Part shown: piece by piece, positions 44,512 through 57,600 of the stretch | Numbering within the stretch: position 1 is the stretch's first letter | How the letters are laid out: each line of letters starts with the position of its first letter | NCBI RefSeq assembly: GCF_025024155.1 | Contig: NW_026251755.1 | Span: forward strand, 248,001-312,000 | DNA from: Gamsiella multidivaricata | Lineage: Eukaryota > Mortierellomycota > Mortierellomycetes > Mortierellales > Mortierellaceae | Direction: 5' to 3' | Length of the DNA stretch: 64,000 nt | Translations under genes and position numbers: made by a program | The notes under the pieces: model-generated | The model's database searches: none | Told to the model about the DNA's origin: nothing | What the model saw: only the letters and a program-made list of their open reading frames with translations

Positions 44512-47500
44512 ATGCCTGGACGATCATCCGCCTCAAGTGCCAATCCAATCCAATACCATGGCACTACTGTGCTCTCGCGAGAGGGGGACACGGACCATGG
44601 GCTAAGATTGACTCAGATTAATATCAGTTCGAGCCCCAGTCTCAGTCTCGGTCTCGGTCTCAGTCACGACCTCAGGAACGGACATGACGGGACAGACCAT
44701 GGCTCGACCGCAGCTCCTCACCCCGCACAAGACACCGCACGTCAAAGCAGCAGTCTCGACTACGCTACCATAGAAGCATCCAGCCCATACCTCGCGAGAA
44801 CTTTGCCATCTGCCCAACAGCAACTGCAACTGCAACCATCAGCGCAGACCATCCGCCATCTTAGGCTCCAACTCCAGGGCCCACAGAATGACGACCAGCT
44901 GCACGATCTTACTGAACATGCATCTTCGATCCAGATGGAGCAGCTGCAGCATGACGACAACGAAGATCTTACATCTCCCGCTCGGATAACAACGGATTTC
45001 ATGCCCCTTGCAGTCGTCTCTTCTGGCATTGCCGCAAATCAGGAGTCGACAATAGCAGCAATAAGCATCACATCCGTCGCGGGAACACCAGCCTCTACCG
45101 CTGTTGCTGCTGCTACCCGTGGGCCTCACGAGTACGAACATCATGCCTCGATTTTGACCCCTGTTGCGGAATCTCAACCTCCAATCATATACCTCAGCAG
45201 TTACGACTATAGAAATGACAGCAATTGCCATGGCGACAACAGCAGCAGCAGCGCGGTAAATAACCAGACCCTTCCCACAAGCAAATGTATAACTCACAGC
45301 GCAACTATCCCAAGGTTCACAGAACACAATCCTCGAAGAACTTTTGGCATGCACGGATTCCCGCTATGTCTATCTCACACCGACCATACCAGTCAACCCA
45401 AACTCAACAATGACCGTGGCAGTGGCGACGTCTTTGGGATCGTCAACGCCGTTGAGTCCGCACCTCTTTCTTTTCCTCTTCCTCGCGCAATAACAACATC
45501 CGTTGCCATTTCTCCGCTCAGCGACTACGAGGATTTTTACGGCAGCAAACTCAAAAAAGATACTCTTCGCATTTGCCCCTACGACAGTAGCATTGAGAAC
45601 AGCAGTAGTAAATGTGGTAGCGATATTGACAACCATCTAAGTAGTAGCTTTCATTGGAAGACCACTGATACAGTTGATCATACTCGCAATGACAACGGCT
45701 TTGTCTCTTTAATCAAACGCGACCAGGGTCTTACTAACGATTATGACATTGGTAAGTTCACATTGTTGTTTTTTTCACATTGGAAGAGGAGAGGTGGGAA
45801 AGAAAAAAAATAGACAGTCGCTACATTCATTGAAACAATGATATATTTATAAACCGACTACAATAGCACTACGCAGCAATCCATGCTGCGCGTTGGCATC
45901 AAAAGGGAATCACCAGGCCATCGATTACAACCTAAAGGACACTACTCATGCTAAGGGCGGCGCGAGTCGGCGTAACACTGTGCTCGATTGCAAGATCAAG
46001 AACGATTTAGGTACGACTACCGCGGAATCGCATGGTTCTTCTGAACGAGGTCGACTTTCCTTGTGGCCCTTGCATTACTCAAAAAGCAACAACAGCTGCA
46101 GCACGGTCGATACCGACAATGCAGAGACTAGTAGGTCATTGCCCCTGGATCGCGGAAGAAATGTTGACATCGGACCACTGACGGGCATCACTGCAGATAA
46201 AACAACGACTATGACGACAATAACAGCAACAACAAGAACATCCGCCTCCCAAGCAGCAGCTTTGGCGACAAGAGGATCGAATCCCCGCATTGTGTTACAC
46301 GACGACATTGCTTCGCCATCCTTAGGCCTGCCTAGGCCGGACGCAAAGAATACGCCCTATGCTGCAAAGAGACGAGAGAAGAGCCCAAATCTTGGCAGGG
46401 GTAAGTTCTGGTTCTTTGGACCCGCTCTTTCCATTTTTAACAAGGGCAACGCTACTGACGCTTCGTCCTCTCTTTTTGTGTTATGCATGCAGTTCAAGGT
46501 GGCCTAGGATCCGATCTGACCGATTTTATCCCACTCTCGACGTTGGCTTGCACCTATCGCATTCGATTACCAAGCAAAATCTCTTTGCACTGGTCGAAGT
46601 CTTCTCAGCCAAAAACACGACTCTTCCAATATTCACACAACGCGCAACCTGACCCTCCCCAAGGTCGAAATATAGCTAAGCATAGCTGTCAGGACCCAAT
46701 TATTTACAGATCGCTCCCGCTTTCGAATAAGTCAGTTGTTATTGAGGGCGCCATAGATCAATCTCTAGAGGAAGAATCATTACTGTGGTCCCCATACGGC
46801 GGTCAAGACCATGGTATTTGTGCTGAGGACCTCCCGACCGCGCTAGTGACCTCGCAATGCGGCAGCAGGATAACCATGTTATCGACCACATGCATTCCTT
46901 TGCTAGAATACTTCATGATGTACAAGGAATATAAAATCGATCGAGGTGCCGTCATATCGAACGCACGAGATATTTGGAAGACCAAAGGTCGTCGGGGACG
47001 AGCACCATATTCACTCAAGGACTACTCCATGCCATCAGATCCCATTATCGGTTTACTTGGATCTGCACACACTATGAACGCAGTGTCGGTCTTTGCAGAA
47101 GCTAGCTCTTTCCTTGGGACTGATAACTACTCTTGGGCCCGGAGCGGTAGTCGCAAACGAAGAACATCCCAGTCTACCAGCTCCCATGAAGGCAGCTCCT
47201 GGACCACCAATCGCAAAGATACGATCATGAGCCTCATTGATAATTTATCGGCGTTCAAACGACAACATTCATTGCAACAACAGAAGCAGGGACGACAGAC
47301 CAGGACCTTCGTCGCGATCGCCAATATCAATCCGCCATTAGCCACCTCCCTGGCGCAAAATGTTCGTCCCTCTGGTACCCCAACCACTGCTGCCGGTATT
47401 ATAAATGAATTGGTCTCATCCATAACATCAACCTCCATGTTGGTGGATAGAGATGGAGAAGCCATCAGCACCACAGCTATTCCTCAGGGTGTTGCGTCCG

Positions 47501-48669
47501 TTGGCATAGCAGCACCCTACATAGTGTCAGGCCTGAATAGAACGCGCTGGATCCATCATTCGCCTCACGGTCATCTCGGCGCGCATGTGTACTCTCTTCC
47601 AGAAGGTCAGGATCAGCCACCAGAGCATGATCGGGAGCGACCAGGTGCCGATAATGACAATGAGACAGAGCATGATCTGGCATCCTCGTCCGCCGGTCCC
47701 CAGCAGCCGTTGTCAATCCAGCATACTCAAGCGTACGAAGAGACCCAACAGCAGCAACCCCCATATCCGCAAATATCACCTGTTGCGCCTCAGCAAGGTC
47801 ACTCCTTCGCATACCCTACTCCTCTTTATCGCCACCAACATGCGACACCGCGGATTCTATTTGGGGGCACGCCCATGAGCAGAACACCGTACTCACTACC
47901 CTCGACAGCGCAGGCAAACGAACCCATTGCTCACCAGATCCGGCGCATCCAGAGTTCGCACATTCGCAACTTGCAAACACACTGGGAACAGCAGCGACGA
48001 CGACAACAACAACAACAACAACAACAACAGCATCAGCGGCAGCAGTCGCAACTCATACCCTTTCTCTCGTCCGTACCCATGGAGCGTCACCACGCAGGCC
48101 CTATACTGCCATTGCTGTATCCACCGCAACATCTCCATGACATTCCAGACACCACACGTCCAAGCTTGCAGGGTGAGCATGGCATCTATAGAGATCCTGC
48201 AGCAGGTATGATCTGGTCAAGTGGAGTACCACTGATACGAGAAAGTCTCCAGTCCAGCATGAATGCCCATTCGAGCGCCGGGTCGCTGTCTTCATTTAAT
48301 TCCCTGCACACCTCATCTACCAGAACAGGGTTACCAGGGGGTCATAACATCGATGATAATGATGGAACCGTGGGTTTAGGTGCAGGTATCGTGTCACCAG
48401 ACCCGCCGCCATACTCTCCTCCGACAATACCCTCTTCACCCGTCTCATTGTCATCCTCATACATTGGTTCAACTACTGTCTCCAATCTTACGCCGTCGCC
48501 ATCTGAACCGCCAGTATCGGGTGCAAGTGAAGGGCAAGGCCTTCAGAGAGATCAACCCTGGAGGACGCGACCAATGGGCATAAACTCTTTATATAGCAAT
48601 TACGAAGGCGGCACGCTGAAGCCGAGTGAACGATGGCGCCGAGGGGACGAGGAAATGATTGGGAGATGA
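44512..48669 (+). CDS. Large low-complexity protein of unknown function (polyQ, PPxY)
   Basis: Exons 44512-45751, 45867-46400 and 46493-48669 join in phase (phase 1 at both junctions) into about 1316 aa. Ser/Thr/Gln/His-rich and mostly disordered. The best-ordered stretch is around exon 3's start (GSDLTDFIPLSTLACTYRIR) to about SLLWSPYGGQDHG and TMLSTTCIPLLEYFMMYKEY. A polyglutamine run interrupted by His/Arg is encoded at 47991-48045 (CAACAA repeats). Near the C terminus DPPPYSPPTIPSS holds a PPxY motif, a ligand for WW domains of Nedd4-type ubiquitin ligases and other WW proteins. No transmembrane segment or catalytic motif was recognised. Transcription-related or signalling adaptor roles are possible but unsupported. 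The start ATG follows a pyrimidine-rich leader and is tentative. Confidence 0.65.
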
Positions 48670-50272
48670 AACTAGCCTGCAATGCTCGATATTTTTTTGG
48701 TAAGGCGTGTAATAAAAAAAGGACGCCATTTCTACAAGTAAAGATGTTTCGCAAGCTCCCCCCTCGTCTTCTTAAGTGAAGCCCGACCCCGCTGGTTTCC
48801 TGCGCTTTGCTTACCCCTTTCAGCATGTCGAGTTCCTCGACATGTCGTTTCGGAAGATCTGTGCAAAGTTGGCGTCATCCACGTTGATGACAACACGAAT
48901 AGTGTACTGTCTCAGTCGTCTAGAATCTGCGCTGCGTCTAAGATAAGGCGTAATTCGGACGTGCTTGAGAAATTAATATAGTCAAGTTCAACGAGACAGC
49001 CTCGCACTGACGGGAAGACCCTTTGGACAACGGACACATTAGTAAATTCGTTGGTTGTGCGTGCAGACCGCAAGTCGAGCAGTTTCTTGATTAGCTCCGA
49101 GAAGATGTCTGTGAACATGCTTGGACAGATTTGGAGTATGGCCCAACTTGCGCTTGGAAACGTCCTGTGGCAGTTAGTGACCCGTAAACAGAAGCTGAGG
49201 ATCAAGAGTCAAGAGAGCAAGAGCACCAAGGTCATGGCGCTTGCGGAAGTGGTGTTGTGGCGTGGACCCTATTCCTCTGACGTTTCCGTATTGATGAGCT
49301 CGGCAATCTGCACCCATCCACATCCTCCCCCTCCTATCCTAGGCTGGTGACGAGCTTCTCCACAAAAAGCAAATGGATTGCCATAACGGGGTAGTATTCA
49401 CTTCAATTTATAATTAACGGATTATATTGCGTCCGTAACTTCCTCGTCCTCGCTCTCGCGCTATCCCATCAACGGATTTTACTCAAAAGGGCCTTCAATC
49501 GTCCTTCACCTTTGACTGGCTCCCCTGATCCCACTAACAGAGTCAACCCACTCTGCCAAAAGAGTAGGTCGTCCTCAAAAGAGCGGATAAGCTCCACGCT
49601 AGCAGATCTTCCGTAACTGAGTATATGCCTTCCCTTCGTCAATCATCTCCCGCGATCTCCTCCGACCGATAGCATTCGGTTCCCATCGCAGCTCGTCAAC
49701 GGATCGAAAAGATCCCAAGGGCTAGGGTACATTCTTCAAGAGGCATCCCGCACATCTGAACAGTAACCGTCCATATGTCGGTCGACTCCAGCCTTGACAG
49801 AGACGGATGTACTTAGAGGACCTAGTAGGGCCAGGCACACATCAATATTATCCAGAATCGGCCGCCGGTAATAGCCCCAGAGACTATCGTCCCAATTCTT
49901 CGTTCCTTCTCTTCTCCACCAGCATCACCACCGGTCAAAGCAAAAAATCGCGCTCTCGAGCTCCTGACGGTTGTGGCATGACGATCCTGCGTCCTAGACG
50001 TCACTAAGTCCCAGCGCCATGGTGTTGAGCTTCTGGATCCATGGGGTATTGGCAAAGATCGCGGTCTCGTACCCCAGATTCCCATCGCTGGCCTCGGACA
50101 GCGATAGTATGGACTCGTGCCAGAGGAACGGTGCCTGGTGTAGAAATGAGATCAAGGTGTTCTTCGTTTAGTCTTTTAAGCTCTCGTCAGGCTCAAATGA
50201 TCCTATTCAATTGTTGTTTATTATACTATGTGTAAAGCTCTACGCTTGACTCTTTCTCCTCGGGCTTTCGAT
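48670..50272. other. Gene-poor stretch between unknown protein and ValRS
   Basis: 1.6 kb. A minus-strand frame at 48912-49205 has LRR-like ending (LDYINFSSTSELRLILDAAQ) but no splice-consistent continuation. The region 49430-49800 is CT-rich with no frame. Otherwise nothing is seen. Confidence 0.4.
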
Positions 50273-53200
50273 CTAATCCTTAAGCTTCAAAAAGGTATCC
50301 ATGCCGCTCGTCAACGTCGCGATCTCGGCTTCGTAATCCTTCAGCTTAGCAGCGTTGATTTCGCGAATCTCGACCTTGACCTTGGTCAGGTACGTGGGAT
50401 CTTGAGTCTTCTTCAACAAGTCATCCTTCGCCTTCTGGACCTTAGCCAGCTTCTTCTCGATCTTCTGGACCTCAGCATCAACATCGACCATGCCCTTCAC
50501 CAACAGATAGACCGTGCATCCTTCCTGAACAGTCTGCGAAGCGCATCCCTCAGGAATGGTAGCGACATCCCTTATGACCTTGCATGCCTTGCTGCCCTTG
50601 GCCAGCGTGGCAATGCCGTCCTCCTCCGACAACAACAACTTGGCAGTATCAGCCGATCCGTGGATGTAGATTTGTCCTCCCTTAGTCATGTTATAGTCGG
50701 CCATGAGCGAACGTGCACTGCGAACAACAGCAAACACCAACTCAAAGTTGGCATCAGCCTGCTCGTCGACGTATGAGGGGTTGTGGACGGGAAATGGTGA
50801 CTTCACAATTGTGGGGATCTTGTCGCCGTCGCGGCGGGGAAGACGCTGGTACAGCTCCTCGGTCAAGTAGGGCATGAAGGGATGCAACATCCTCAGTGCA
50901 GCCTCCAAGCAGGTGTAAAGGGTGTCTTGGGCAGAGCGCTTGGCGACCGCATCCGTTCCCTCGGTAATGGGCTTGATGATCTCAATATAGACATCGCAGA
51001 GCTCGTACAACCAGAACTTGTAGATAGCATCCGTAGCTTTCATAAAGTTGCGCTGGCCGAGCTGCTCGTTCAATTCCACAGCTGCAACGTTCAGCTTGTT
51101 GAGAATCCAGCGTTCGGCCAAGCTCTCCCGACCAGACTTGGCAGCAGTGGCGTTGGGCAAAAAACCCTCCTCGAGCTTTAACAACGCAAAGCGGGTAGCG
51201 TTCCAAAGCTTGTTACAGAACTTGCGGTAGCCGTCCACGCGCAGGATATCCAGGTTGATATCTCTGCCGAAAGCAGAGTAGGCACCCAAGCAGAAGCGAA
51301 GAGCGTCAGTACCACACTCGGGAATACCGTTGGGGAAATCCATCTTCTGTCCCTGTTCAGCTTTGGCGATCTCACGAGGGTCCAAGTTTCCGACATGCAG
51401 CTTGGCGTGGAGAGCCTGGAGAGAGATACCCTCGATAACGTCGATGGGATCGATAACGTTACCTAAGGACTTGGACATCTTGCGACCCTGGGCATCGCGA
51501 ACCAGAGCGTGGCAGTACACCTCCGAAAAGGGGACCTTACCAGTCAGCTTAATACCCAGCATGACCATACGAGCGACCCAGAAGAACAGAATGTCCCATC
51601 CAGTCTCGAGCAAGGTAGTGGGGTAGAAACGCTTGAAATCTTCGGTTTCCTCGGGCCAACCCATGATAGAGAAGGGCCAGAGACCAGACGAGAACCAAGT
51701 GTCCAGCACATCAGGATCTTGCTCCAATGTGAACTTCTTGCCAGGAAACTTCTTCTCGGCACTCTCGTGGGCAGCCTGCTCAGTACGCCCAGAGACCCAG
51801 AACTGACCATCGGCAAAGTCCTGCTCTTCGTTCTCGAGGCGGACAAAGTAGGCAGGAACACGGTGACCCCACCAGATCTGACGAGAGATGCACCAGTCGT
51901 TAATGTTCTCCATCCAGCGGTAGAACTCCTTCTCGGAGGTCTGGGGTCTAATCAGCAGCCTGCCATCCCTGACAGCCTGGAGCGCGTCGGCAGCCATGTC
52001 CTTGCAGTTGACCCACCATTGAGGCTTCATCAATGGCTCGATAATATCGCCAGTCTTGGAGCAGAGAGGCACAGTCATGGCATTGTCGACAGTATCAACA
52101 TAAAGACCCTTCTCCTTGAGAGCCTTCAAGACAGCAACACGGGCGTGGAAGCGTTTCATGCCAGAGAATTCGCCGCAGTTGCCATTCATGGTGCCGTCAT
52201 CGTTCAGAATGTTGATGAACTCGAGATTGTGGCGCTTTCCGACCTCGTAATCGTTGAAGTCGTGTGCGGGCGTCATTTTGACAGCTCCAGTACCGAATGC
52301 CATATCGACAACAATGTCGTCCAGAATGATTGGGACCCTGCGTCCAGAGAAGGGGTGGATCACGTACTTGCCGTGGAGATGCTACATACAGAGAATGGAG
52401 GGAACGGAAACATTAGCATTCGAGCACATAGAGCTGGTCTAGATAAAACTCCCAGGCTCTTGTTAACTCCGTCCATCTAAGGTTGTTCTTTACCTTGTAG
52501 CGCTCGTCCTTGGGATGAACGGCAACTGCGGTATCTCCGATCATGGTCTCAATACGGGTGGTTGCAACAACAATCTTTTCGTCCGAGTTCTCGACGGGGT
52601 AGGCAAACGAGACCAGGACACCAAATTCGAACTTCTCCTTGGGATCGTATCCAGGAACGTTGAGGAGAGTGCGTCCAGTCAGTTCCTTGTTGTCGACCTC
52701 GAGGTTGGAGAGGGCAGTGTTGAGTTCAGAGCACCAGTTAACAAGACGGGTGGCGCGATAGATGATGCCCTCCTCGTGGAATCTGCAGAAAGTTTCGGTG
52801 ACGGCCCTGGACAAGCTGTCGCTCAAGGTGAAAGCCTCGCGATTCCAGTCGTACGAAGCACCAAGACGTCTGACCTGGGTATTGATGCGCGACTGGAAAA
52901 CATCCTTCCAGTCCCAGACCTTCTGCACAAAAGCCTCACGTCCAATGTCATGTCGAGTCTGCTTACTCTCCTTCCACAATTGCTTCTCGACGACAGCCTG
53001 GGCAGAGATACCAGCGTGATCAGTGCCGGGGTTGAACAGCACAGTCTTGCCTAACATACGGTTCCTGTTATTATTTCCCGTTAACAGTCATTAAAATATG
53101 AGTGAGCAGCCTGCAATCTCATAATTAAGTTTTAAGGACGCGCCTTTGAAGCCACAATTGCTCTTACCAGCGAGAAAGACCATCCTCGATAGAAACGGCA

Positions 53201-53792
53201 AGGGCGTGTCCAGTGTGAAGACTTCCAGTGATATTAGGCGGTGGGGCAGCAATGACAAAGAGTCCCTCCTCCTTGATCTTTCCATCGGCGGTCAGTTCGG
53301 GCTCAAAGAAACCCTCCTTCTCCCACCAGTCGTTCCAGGCAGCCTCAACAGCCTTGGGGTTATAGGTAGCAGCCATAGGCTGAGACATGTCCTTTTTCTC
53401 GCCCTTTGGGGTCGTGTTGACAAACTCGGGCTCGGGAGCTGCAGCAGACTTTTCAGTCTTGACTTTCTTATCCTCCTTGGCGGCGGGGGTAGCCTTGACC
53501 TTTTCGGCAGTAGCCTAGTATCAGGGGGATATTCAGTCGGTCGCTTTTTGTTAAAGACTATCCTTCTTGTCGTTCGCACATGTTCTCATAAAGACCACTA
53601 CCAAAGTGAAATGTCGTCAGAATGCCACGGCCGACTGTTTGTGTCCCATACCTTCTGCTTGGCCAAGAACTTCTCCATCTTTGCCAGGCGCTTGGCCTCG
53701 TTCTTATCGGCATTCTTAGACTTCTCGACGGACGTCTCCGAGCCAGAGGCAACCGGAGGAGGAGTAAAGGTGGGTGCGTTGTTGTCGGCCAT
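50273..53792 (-). CDS. VAS1: Valyl-tRNA synthetase
   Basis: Exons 53652-53792, 53168-53514, 52494-53064 and 50273-52381 join in phase into 1055 aa. A Lys/Ala-rich eukaryotic N-terminal extension is followed by the class I HIGH-type motif [33 protein letters not shown], the CP1 editing domain ([39 protein letters not shown]), [15 protein letters not shown], and the KMSKS motif [18 protein letters not shown]. An anticodon-binding domain and a C-terminal coiled coil ([20 protein letters not shown]) complete it. It charges tRNA-Val. In many fungi one gene serves cytosol and mitochondria. Here the same frame stays open for about 46 codons upstream of ATG 53792 without another ATG, see findings. 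Long antisense frames across it are shadows. Confidence 0.97.
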
Positions 53793-54665
53793 TGTTGGAA
53801 TCTCAGTTATCTGATGTAGCAGGCGTTTTGTTGTATCGTATGTGCATATGTTTTTGATAGCGAAAAGTTGGAGCGCCACGGGAAGGCGGTGTAGTTCAGC
53901 GAAGAGAAGGTGCTGGTCAGTATGGATCAGAGCATTGAAAAGTACGAGCGATGGCGTCGCGCATCAACCCTTTTATACCAAAGAAAACCGCTTTCAACAT
54001 CATCACCACCATGACTCACCTAACAAGGGACGAACAAAGGAGAGCAAAGGACCTACAGGAAGCAGTGGTCTTTCTTCTCCAAGGACTCCAGTGCAACACA
54101 ACTTAGTCACAAATAAACAACGTCACGTGTAAGGTTTCTATTCAAGCGACCATGCTCCTAAATGAGTGGCACACTCAATATATGTCTTTTTTGGAGACTC
54201 TTGATCTATCGTCCGTAGATAAATAGAAGGTCGTGTTTGACCCTTGCTCATTGGCTTTCTAGCACTTGTCTTCTTTGATATAGAGCACTCCACAAATCAC
54301 TTTGTTCTTCACTCTTTATGATTTCACTTAACCTCCAGTGGCCACTTATTTTCCTCTGGATTCTTCTTGTTACCTTTTTCGGTCGATTCCTTCTATCTTA
54401 CTACACTTCACACCCAATTCCCTCGACATGAGGGTTCATTTGGATGTGCGATGCCCCTCAATCCCTGTCAATTACAACATTTCTAGCTGCAGCCCTTTTT
54501 CTATTAGGCACAGGGGCAAATCTGGGGGCGAAGCACTAAGGTGATGAAGCGGCTCATGCACCTCAAGGCTGGATACGCGCGAATTGAGCCGCCATTGAGT
54601 CATATCTCCATTTAGTCATAATGCAGTTCAGAACCCCCGTTTATATTAATATACTAAAAAAAATA
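53793..54665. other. Intergenic between VAS1 5' end and F-box gene 3' end
   Basis: About 870 bp. The first 140 bp adjoin VAS1 and are open in its frame. The remainder is AT-rich with AATAAA-type signals (for example 54110-54115) and no supported gene. Confidence 0.45.
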
Positions 54666-57600
54666 TTACAACTTTTGTGTGTTCAAGGATGCTACGATCC
54701 CCAGAACAAGAACGCTTAAGAGCATAACAAGTCTCAGTTGGATCTCGTCTCTGTCTACCAGCGTGAGATAATTGGCAGATACAGCTGTAGAACACTCAGT
54801 CGCGACAATGAGCTCAGCTGAAGCCTTTCCCTGTCCTGCAATCAGATCCGTTTGCAGAGCGGTAAACGCTCTGAGAGAAGGCTGAAGGGTCTTTATCAAG
54901 ACTTCAACGGTTCGTGGATCGACTCCGAACCGCCCCAGTAGGATCTCGTAGTTGTCTTGCGAGCCAGCATCAGAACTAGTGTCAGAATCCGACGTGGATG
55001 CCAAGGCCGAATCGAGGGTCACTTGTGATGGGGAAGCAGTGACATTGCCTCCGTGACTGTGGCCGTCTGAAAGCAGGGAAACAAGGCAGCGACCAATGGC
55101 CCTGACAAACAGGAAGATGCCCTTCACCCGCGATCGGCTAGCAGATGGCGAGCCATCCCTGGTGTCGCCGGTATTCCATGAACCACCGTTATCGGCAGCA
55201 GTAGACGATCCAATGGAGCTCATTGCCCACAGAGAGCAATCTCCGTACAGGACCCATTCTTCAGTTGTGGTATCGCCTAACCATGGGCTTTGTCGAGGTG
55301 CTGGGATAGATCTGATCGCGACGCGATTTCGTCGTAAGAGATGATATGATGCTTGACCATGATGGACTGATGGCATGTGTGCATGGTGCACTAAAGAGTG
55401 TAGCTGGGTTTCCAGTGTTCCTCTGGTTCGTCCGAAGTCAAAAAATCGTCTCCGCCTTCGCTGCTCTCGGTTGGATATATATCCTTGCATCGACTGTCGT
55501 TGCTGAGGCTGCGCTGGGTGATTTGTGTCGTCGAAATGCAGACCCTCCAGCCTCTTGCACAATGAGGCAACGACACCTCTCAAGAAATCATCCTTGAGAT
55601 GCTGTGTTTCCAGGACCAGGTATCGCAGGGTCTGGCAAGTGCCTCGAATGATCTCAGCGACGCCTACAATCGTCAGCTTGACAGTTCCGAGTTCAAGTCG
55701 CTCAAGAGGCGCGACAATCTCCCTCCTTGATGGGGCGCTTGGATAGGATATCATCGACTCTAGAGCCGACCCCTGAGTGCCATTGTTCTCCATATCGATG
55801 CCAAGTCCCTCCAAAAGTTCTTTATCCCTGGCTAGAACTTTGTAAACGCTTAGTACTCGCAGCTTGGGACAGTTTGTCAGTAAATTGGCCAAGGCTCCAC
55901 CGCTCATATCGACACAGCTTGTTACTGTTAAAACCTCGAGAGAGTGGCTTGCCGCTGCGATCAGTTTATCGATAGCGCTGTCCGTGACCGAGCCAGGACC
56001 TAAAAAGACCTGTGAGAGACGGCACCGTGGCGATGCTGGTGTTGCGAACCCCTTGAGTAAAGCGCCGAGCAGCTGGTTGTCAATGAATCCTCCTTGCAAT
56101 CGAAGGTAGCGGAGCTTTGAAAAATTTGATCCGAAAAGTCGCTCCAGTTCTGCGGGTGATTCAAGTCCTGCGGCCTGCATTTTTTCGTTAGCGTGCAAAT
56201 CCAGTGACTGAATTTGATCCGGACAGCAGGACCCAATGCGCTCGAGCACCTTGACGAGCATCTGTGGGGATGCCTGGGGATGAGCAAAGTTTAACACGAC
56301 GCGCTTTACATGACGATGGTAGGGCCACAGCGGCGGGAGAGAGGGTGACTTGATGGCGACTGCTACGCGATTCTTCTGCGTTGGATCACTTTTCGAAACA
56401 GAGTGTGCAGCCCCCTCTACTGGTGGATACATCTTGTACAATCCGATGAAATCGTTGCCCAATTGTGCGCCTTGATCCTTGTCGCGAATAAAGTGACGGA
56501 ATGAATTGGCCAGTGCGTTGCTGCTGATGGCGGGCTCGATTTTTTTGTGAGTAGTCGCACAGAACCCAGAGAGGCGTCTCCGTTCAGGGTCCGTATGTTT
56601 CTCGTTGGTTCTGCCTGATTCAGAACGATGGGGTTGAACACCAGAGTGAGATTCAGTGATGGTTGAGAGAAGCGATTCCATCTGGCAAACGTCATGACCA
56701 TGGAATACAGCTGCATTCCAGAGTGATTGCACGGCAAGGCCTGCAAGTCTTTTGTTCACCAAAAGGAGATGGAATGGTGTCGAGACCTTCGCAGCATTGA
56801 CTAAGTGGTCATGGACGCCGTTGTCAGCTGTGGCGCTATCGATAACAACCGAAAATTGCTTTGCTCCTCTTGAATCGACCTTTTTGGAGACGATCGTGGG
56901 AACAGCCCCTAATGTCGACGGTATACACGATCTGGTGGCCCTTGAATAGGACCAATTTGCAGCACTGAGGCTTCTTGGTCGTAGTCGTGTTGCAAGTGAA
57001 ACGGCGTTAAAGGCGTTCGTACGCTCCTTTTCGTTGAGCTGAACCCCCTCAAAGCCCCTGTCTCGATCACTTGGCTGCAAGGCTACATAGCTGACGTCGC
57101 GACGAGACAGGGGTATTGATCCGAGGAAAGCGATGGGTGACAACGCTGCTGTAGGTATTCGGGTTGCTGTTAGGGTTGTGTCTAAGGGATGGCGGTGACA
57201 AGATTGGATAGGATGATGTGAGGTTGCGCACTAGACAATATAGAGAAGGCACGGATTGCCAGAGTAGATGGACTAGGTTCAAGGTGGTTCAGGACAGGAA
57301 AGAAGGGGCAATCCATGAAGTGTTACACAAAGGCGAGGGGGAATGGAGTACAGGGTCGATCTTGCGTTCTTTGTAGACATGTCAACACATGCATGCGCAG
57401 GATAAAAATCGATCCTGGAGTGGAATAGGAGCTCATCTTGGCTTGCGTCAAGGAGGGGCGCTGTAGGAGTCAATCTTTGTTGTGTAACGTCATGCTCCAT
57501 GTGTATATGAGCATATATTCGAGGAGATGTGGTGGTATGCATATTGAGAACCTACCGGCTATGGGAGCTATGGGCAACTTCAAGGGATCGATGCCAGCTA

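Noticed and set aside
48912..49205. 97-aa minus-strand frame with LRR-like end
   Set aside because: Faint resemblance to the LRR family tail, but no continuation on either side; too weak to call even a pseudogene.
51509..52480. 323-aa plus-strand frame
   Set aside because: Antisense to the ValRS catalytic core and crosses one of its introns; a composition shadow.
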